A stretch of 16,732 nt of DNA, from the NCBI GenBank assembly GCA_019232645.1, contig JAFANO010000607.1, positions 1 to 16,732 on the forward strand, read 5' to 3'. Below the pieces are notes generated by a model that saw only the letters and a list, made by a program, of their open reading frames with translations, made no database searches and had not been told where the DNA came from. Shown piece by piece: positions 14,193-16,732 of the stretch. A program made the translations under genes and the position numbers. Origin of the DNA: Planctomycetaceae bacterium. GTDB lineage: Bacteria > Planctomycetota > Planctomycetia > Isosphaerales > Isosphaeraceae. Position 1 is the stretch's first letter. Each line of letters opens with the position of its first letter.

Positions 14193-14897
14193 ATGGGCCA
14201 AAAGGTTCAACCGACCGGGTACCGCGTCGGTATCATGGAGGACTGGCGGAGCCGCTGGTACGCCTCCAAGCACGAGTTCAAAGACCTGCTGGTCGAAGAC
14301 TTCAAGATCCGCAAGTTCATCAAGGGGAAGTACGGCTTCGCGGGCATCCCCAAGATCGAGATCGAACGGACGCGCGACGCCGTCACCGTGTTCCTGTCCA
14401 CGGCCCGGCCGGGGATCATCATCGGCCGCAAGGGGGCCGAGGTCGACCGGCTCAAGGAGGAGCTGCAGGAGCTGACCGGCCGCCGCATCGAGGTCAAGAT
14501 CGTCGAGGTCAACCGCCCCGAGATCGACGCGCAGTTGATCAGCGAGGACATCGCCGAGCAGCTCCAGAAGCGGTCGAGCTTCCGGCGGACCATGAAGCGC
14601 GCCCTCGAGCAGACGATGGACGGCGGCGCCCGGGGCGTCCGGATCCAGCTCTCGGGCCGGCTCGGCGGCTCGGAGATGTCGCGGACCGAGTCCGCCAACC
14701 TCGGGTCGATCCCGCTCAGCACGCTCCGCGCCCGGATCGACTACGGGTTCTCCGAGGCCAAGACGGCGCAGGGACACGTCGGGGTCAAAGTGTGGGTCAA
14801 CCAGGGCGATTACCTGAAGACGGAGGGCGGCACCGATGCCTTTGATGCCCAAGCGGGTCAAGTACCGAAAAAGCCAAAAAGGCCGCGTAAGAGGTAA
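14193..14897 (+). CDS. rpsC: 30S ribosomal protein S3
   Basis: The 234-residue product has the S3 N-terminus MGQKVQPTGYRVGIMEDWRS, a type II KH domain with the GRKG loop at residues 78-81 (IIIGRKGAEVDRL), and the C-terminal domain with GARGVRIQLSGRLGGSEMSR. S3 forms part of the mRNA entry channel and helicase. AAGGAC upstream supports the start. The last 20 codons, encoding a basic tail ending KKPKRPRKR, lie inside the start of rplP (62-nt overlap), which implies translational coupling. Confidence 0.97.
   Translation: MGQKVQPTGYRVGIMEDWRSRWYASKHEFKDLLVEDFKIRKFIKGKYGFAGIPKIEIERTRDAVTVFLSTARPGIIIGRKGAEVDRLKEELQELTGRRIEVKIVEVNRPEIDAQLISEDIAEQLQKRSSFRRTMKRALEQTMDGGARGVRIQLSGRLGGSEMSRTESANLGSIPLSTLRARIDYGFSEAKTAQGHVGVKVWVNQGDYLKTEGGTDAFDAQAGQVPKKPKRPRKR
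14820..14838 (+). promoter_or_regulatory. rplP ribosome-binding site inside rpsC
   Basis: GGAGG (about 14822-14826) is followed after 9 nt by the ATG at 14836. It lies within the rpsC coding sequence and supports genuine initiation of rplP upstream of the rpsC stop. The ATG at 14845 (MPKRVKYRK) is the nearby alternative. Confidence 0.65.
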
Positions 14898-15255
14898 CGC
14901 CACGCGCGGCAACTACGTCGCCTTCGGCGAGTACGGCCTCCAGTCGCTCGAGCCCGGCCGGATCAGTGCCGCGACCATCGAGGCCGGTCGCGTCGTCGCC
15001 AGCCAGTCGGTCAAGGGCGGGGGCAAGCTCTACATCCGGATCTTCCCCCACAAGAGCGTCACCTCGATCCCCGCCGAGACCCGCATGGGCAAGGGCAAGG
15101 GCGAGGTCGAATACTGGGCGGCCGTCGTCAAGCCGGGCACGATCCTCTACGAGATCGGCGGCGTCAGCGAGGAGCTCGCCCGCAGCACCCTGGCCCGCGT
15201 CGCGTTCAAGCTCCCCGTCGCCTGCCGGTTCGTCACCCGGCGGCCCATGCTGTAG
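14836..15255 (+). CDS. rplP: 50S ribosomal protein L16
   Basis: The 139-residue product is standard L16: [40 protein letters not shown], and the conserved [19 protein letters not shown] loop near the A-site tRNA and peptidyl-transferase region. It ends in RFVTRRPML. The start overlaps rpsC by 62 nt (53 nt if the ATG at 14845 is used). rpmC follows after 34 bp. Confidence 0.97.
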   Translation: MPLMPKRVKYRKSQKGRVRGNATRGNYVAFGEYGLQSLEPGRISAATIEAGRVVASQSVKGGGKLYIRIFPHKSVTSIPAETRMGKGKGEVEYWAAVVKPGTILYEIGGVSEELARSTLARVAFKLPVACRFVTRRPML

Positions 15256-15289
15256 GGATCGGAGGTCCGGCCCCAGGAGCCCGTCAATC

Positions 15290-15517
15290 ATGTCCAAGCC
15301 CGCCGAACTCCGCGAGCAGACCGACGAGCAGCTCGACCTCCTCCTGAAGGAGACGCAGCAGAACCTGTTCCGGCTCCGCCTCCAGAGCGAGACCGAGCGG
15401 CTCGAGGCGCCCAGCGAGATCGTCAAGGCGAAGCGGGAGATCGCCCGGATCAAGACGATCCTCCGCCTCCGCCAGATCGAGCGCGAGCGGTCCGCCGCCA
15501 CGGCCTTGACCCCCTGA
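15290..15517 (+). CDS. rpmC: 50S ribosomal protein L29
   Basis: The 75-residue product has the two-helix L29 pattern: AELREQTDEQLDLLLKETQQ, NLFRLRLQSETERLEAPSEI and KAKREIARIKTILRLRQIE. It is slightly longer than the usual 60-70, with a short SAATALTP tail. The ATG at 15290 is chosen by AGGAG upstream and the family N-terminus; the frame is open further upstream but that part lies over rplP. L29 borders the tunnel exit with L23. A strong hairpin separates it from rpsQ. Confidence 0.95.
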   Translation: MSKPAELREQTDEQLDLLLKETQQNLFRLRLQSETERLEAPSEIVKAKREIARIKTILRLRQIERERSAATALTP

Positions 15518-15546
15518 AACACGCGATCTTTGGAACGACAGCGGCA

Positions 15547-15580
15547 AGGGTCCCAGCGCCGCGCGTGGCGCCGGGACCCT
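15547..15580 (+). other. 14-bp-stem hairpin between rpmC and rpsQ
   Basis: AGGGTCCCAGCGCC (15547-15560) pairs with GGCGCCGGGACCCT (15567-15580), 13 of 14 pairs, loop GCGCGT. The rpsQ ribosome-binding site (GAGGTAAGGA) begins immediately after the stem, so the hairpin may influence rpsQ translation or mRNA end protection. Confidence 0.65.
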
Positions 15581-15597
15581 GAGGTAAGGAACCCGCG

Positions 15598-15936
15598 ATG
15601 AGCCAGCCGACCCCCACGCCCTCCCCCGCCCGCTCGCGTCGCAAGACGGAGATCGGGGTCGTGGCGTCCGACAAGATGGACAAGACCCGCCGGGTCGAGA
15701 TCGAGACGCTCGTGCCCCACCCCAAGTACGGGAAGCTGATGAGGCGCCGGACCGTCTGCCACGCGCACGACGAGGAGAACCGGTCGCATGTCGGGGACCT
15801 GGTCGAGATCATGGAGACCCGCCCCCTGTCGAAGCTCAAGCGATGGCGGATCGTCCGGATCGTCCAGCCGGGCGCCCAGCAGGCCCTCGCCGGCGAGGGC
15901 GAGGCGGCGGCGCAGGTCCAGGCCGAGTCGTCCTGA
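15598..15936 (+). CDS. rpsQ: 30S ribosomal protein S17 with terminal extensions
   Basis: The 112-residue product contains the S17 OB-fold core: [40 protein letters not shown] and [20 protein letters not shown]. Usual length is ~85. An extra N-terminus ([14 protein letters not shown]) and an Ala/Glu-rich C-terminal tail ([14 protein letters not shown]) account for the difference and look disordered. S17 is an early-binding 16S protein. AGGTAAGGA lies just before the ATG. The next gene, rplN, is 93 bp away across a REP-like palindrome. Confidence 0.95.
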   Translation: MSQPTPTPSPARSRRKTEIGVVASDKMDKTRRVEIETLVPHPKYGKLMRRRTVCHAHDEENRSHVGDLVEIMETRPLSKLKRWRIVRIVQPGAQQALAGEGEAAAQVQAESS

Positions 15937-15972
15937 GCGCCGGCCCGGGCCGGCGACCCGTCGCTTCTCACC

Positions 15973-15991
15973 GGGTGGGCGGTGCCCACCC
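15973..15991. repeat. REP-like palindrome upstream of rplN
   Basis: GGGTGGGC (15973-15980) and GCCCACCC (15984-15991) form a perfect 8-bp stem with loop GGT. It lies 38 bp before the rplN start and resembles in pattern the palindrome before rplV. Confidence 0.65.
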
Positions 15992-16029
15992 AACCCGTTG
16001 AGGCGGGCCTCCACGAGGGAGCATGTCCC

Positions 16030-16410
16030 ATGATCCAGATGCAAACTCGGCTCGACGTGGCCGACAACACCGGGGCCAAGGAAGTCATGTGCTTCAAGGT
16101 CCTCGGCGGCAGTGCCTCGCGCTACAAGCGGCGCACCGCCGGGCTGGGCGACATCATCATCGCCAGCGTCAAGAAGGCGACCCCCGGCGGCGACGTCAAG
16201 GCCGGCGACGTGGTCCGCTGCGTCGTCGTCCGCGTCCGCAACTCGACCCGGCGGTCCGACGGCTCGTACGTCCGATTCGACCGCAACGCCGTGGTCCTGA
16301 TCGACAACGAGAAGAACCCCCGCGGCACCCGGATCTTCGGCGCCATCGCGCGCGAGCTCCGCGACCGCCAGTTCATGAAGATCATCAGCCTGGCCGCCGA
16401 GGTGGTCTGA
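16030..16410 (+). CDS. rplN: 50S ribosomal protein L14
   Basis: The 126-residue product is standard L14: [80 protein letters not shown] and the ending [13 protein letters not shown]14 forms intersubunit bridges near L19. The ATG at 16030 is chosen because L14 always begins MIQ-x-x-T and GAGGGAG lies upstream; the earlier in-frame ATG at 15982 would add 16 unrelated residues and translate part of the REP-like palindrome. Confidence 0.97.
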   Translation: MIQMQTRLDVADNTGAKEVMCFKVLGGSASRYKRRTAGLGDIIIASVKKATPGGDVKAGDVVRCVVVRVRNSTRRSDGSYVRFDRNAVVLIDNEKNPRGTRIFGAIARELRDRQFMKIISLAAEVV

Positions 16411-16496
16411 CCCCCGCCACGGCCGTCGCGTCCCGCGCGGCCCGCCGCCGCGAGCGGACGCCGGCCCCGCCGGCCCCCAACACCGCAGGACGAGCC

Positions 16497-16732
16497 ATGC
16501 ACATCCGCAAAGACGACCAGGTCGAGGTGATCACCGGCGACGACCGGGGCACCCCCGACAACCGCCGGATCGCCAAGGTGCTCCGCGCCATCCCCGGGGC
16601 GAACAAGATCGTCGTCGAGGGGGTCAACCGCGTCTACAAGCACATGAAGCCCAGCGCCAAGAACCAGCAGGGGGGGCGGCTCTCCAAGGAGATGCCGATC
16701 GACGCCTCCAACGTCATGCTCTATTGCCCGAG
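16497..16732 (+). CDS. rplX: 50S ribosomal protein L24 (3' truncated by window end)
   Basis: The frame begins ATG CAC ATC CGC at 16497 and is open to the last base, giving 78 codons. The product shows the KOW-type start IRKDDQVEVITGDDRG, then KIVVEGVNRVYKHMKPS, a GG (GGRLSKEMPIDASNV) and MLYCP. L24 starts 23S assembly and sits near the tunnel exit. Position after rplN is the usual spc order. The KOW loop reads GTPDNRRIAKV rather than the common GKxGKV, about two residues longer and without the second Gly. AGGACGAG lies just upstream of the ATG. The end lies beyond the window. Confidence 0.9.
   Translation, partial: MHIRKDDQVEVITGDDRGTPDNRRIAKVLRAIPGANKIVVEGVNRVYKHMKPSAKNQQGGRLSKEMPIDASNVMLYCP

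Overview
This is a GC-rich bacterial chromosome segment, best read as a planctomycete, probably of the Isosphaeraceae type. The signs are: high GC with C/G-ending codons throughout; a truncated membrane Ser/Thr kinase with a TPR tail; a large exported protein carrying the N-terminal LEPR-xLL motif (LEPRLLL); and an elongation factor G that resembles the spdEFG2/mitochondrial EFG2 branch known from spirochaetes, planctomycetes and deltaproteobacteria. Family-level placement is inference.

Layout. (1) 1-2661, + strand: the 3' part of a Ser/Thr kinase gene (end of the kinase domain, one membrane helix, long TPR region). (2) 2662-2923: a convergent, AT-rich gap with GATTCGAG-type repeats. (3) 2924-4801, - strand: LEPR-xLL surface or exported protein with a perfect 66-bp internal duplication. 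(4) 4802-5570: no convincing gene; a possible minus-strand promoter, small hairpins and a 36-bp direct repeat. (5) 5571-6374, - strand: small secreted protein with CPDC and CPRC cysteine pairs. (6) 6375-6830: divergent gap with a perfect 26-bp-stem inverted repeat. (7) 6831-16732, + strand: fusA-like gene followed by the S10/spc cluster in the usual order rpsJ, rplC, rplD, rplW, rplB, rpsS, rplV, rpsC, rplP, rpmC, rpsQ, rplN, rplX; rplX runs off the window.

The ribosomal genes are individually ordinary, but the cluster is loosely packed. Junctions of 80-370 bp hold hairpins, REP-like palindromes and, at rplC/rplD and rpsS/rplV, AT-rich islands of a repeated GATTCGAG/CTCGAATC word. The same word occurs in the convergent gap at 2.7-2.9 kb, so it appears to be a dispersed intergenic repeat family. 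In contrast, rpsC and rplP overlap by 62 nt. A good sigma70-type promoter (TTGACA, 17 bp, TACATT) lies about 85 bp before rpsJ, so the ribosomal genes probably have their own transcription start, separate from fusA.

I found no mobile-element gene, CRISPR array, tRNA, rRNA or defence system. The best candidates for something undescribed are the GATTCGAG repeat family inside an essential operon and the EFG2-like factor at the head of the S10 cluster without rpsL, rpsG or tuf beside it.
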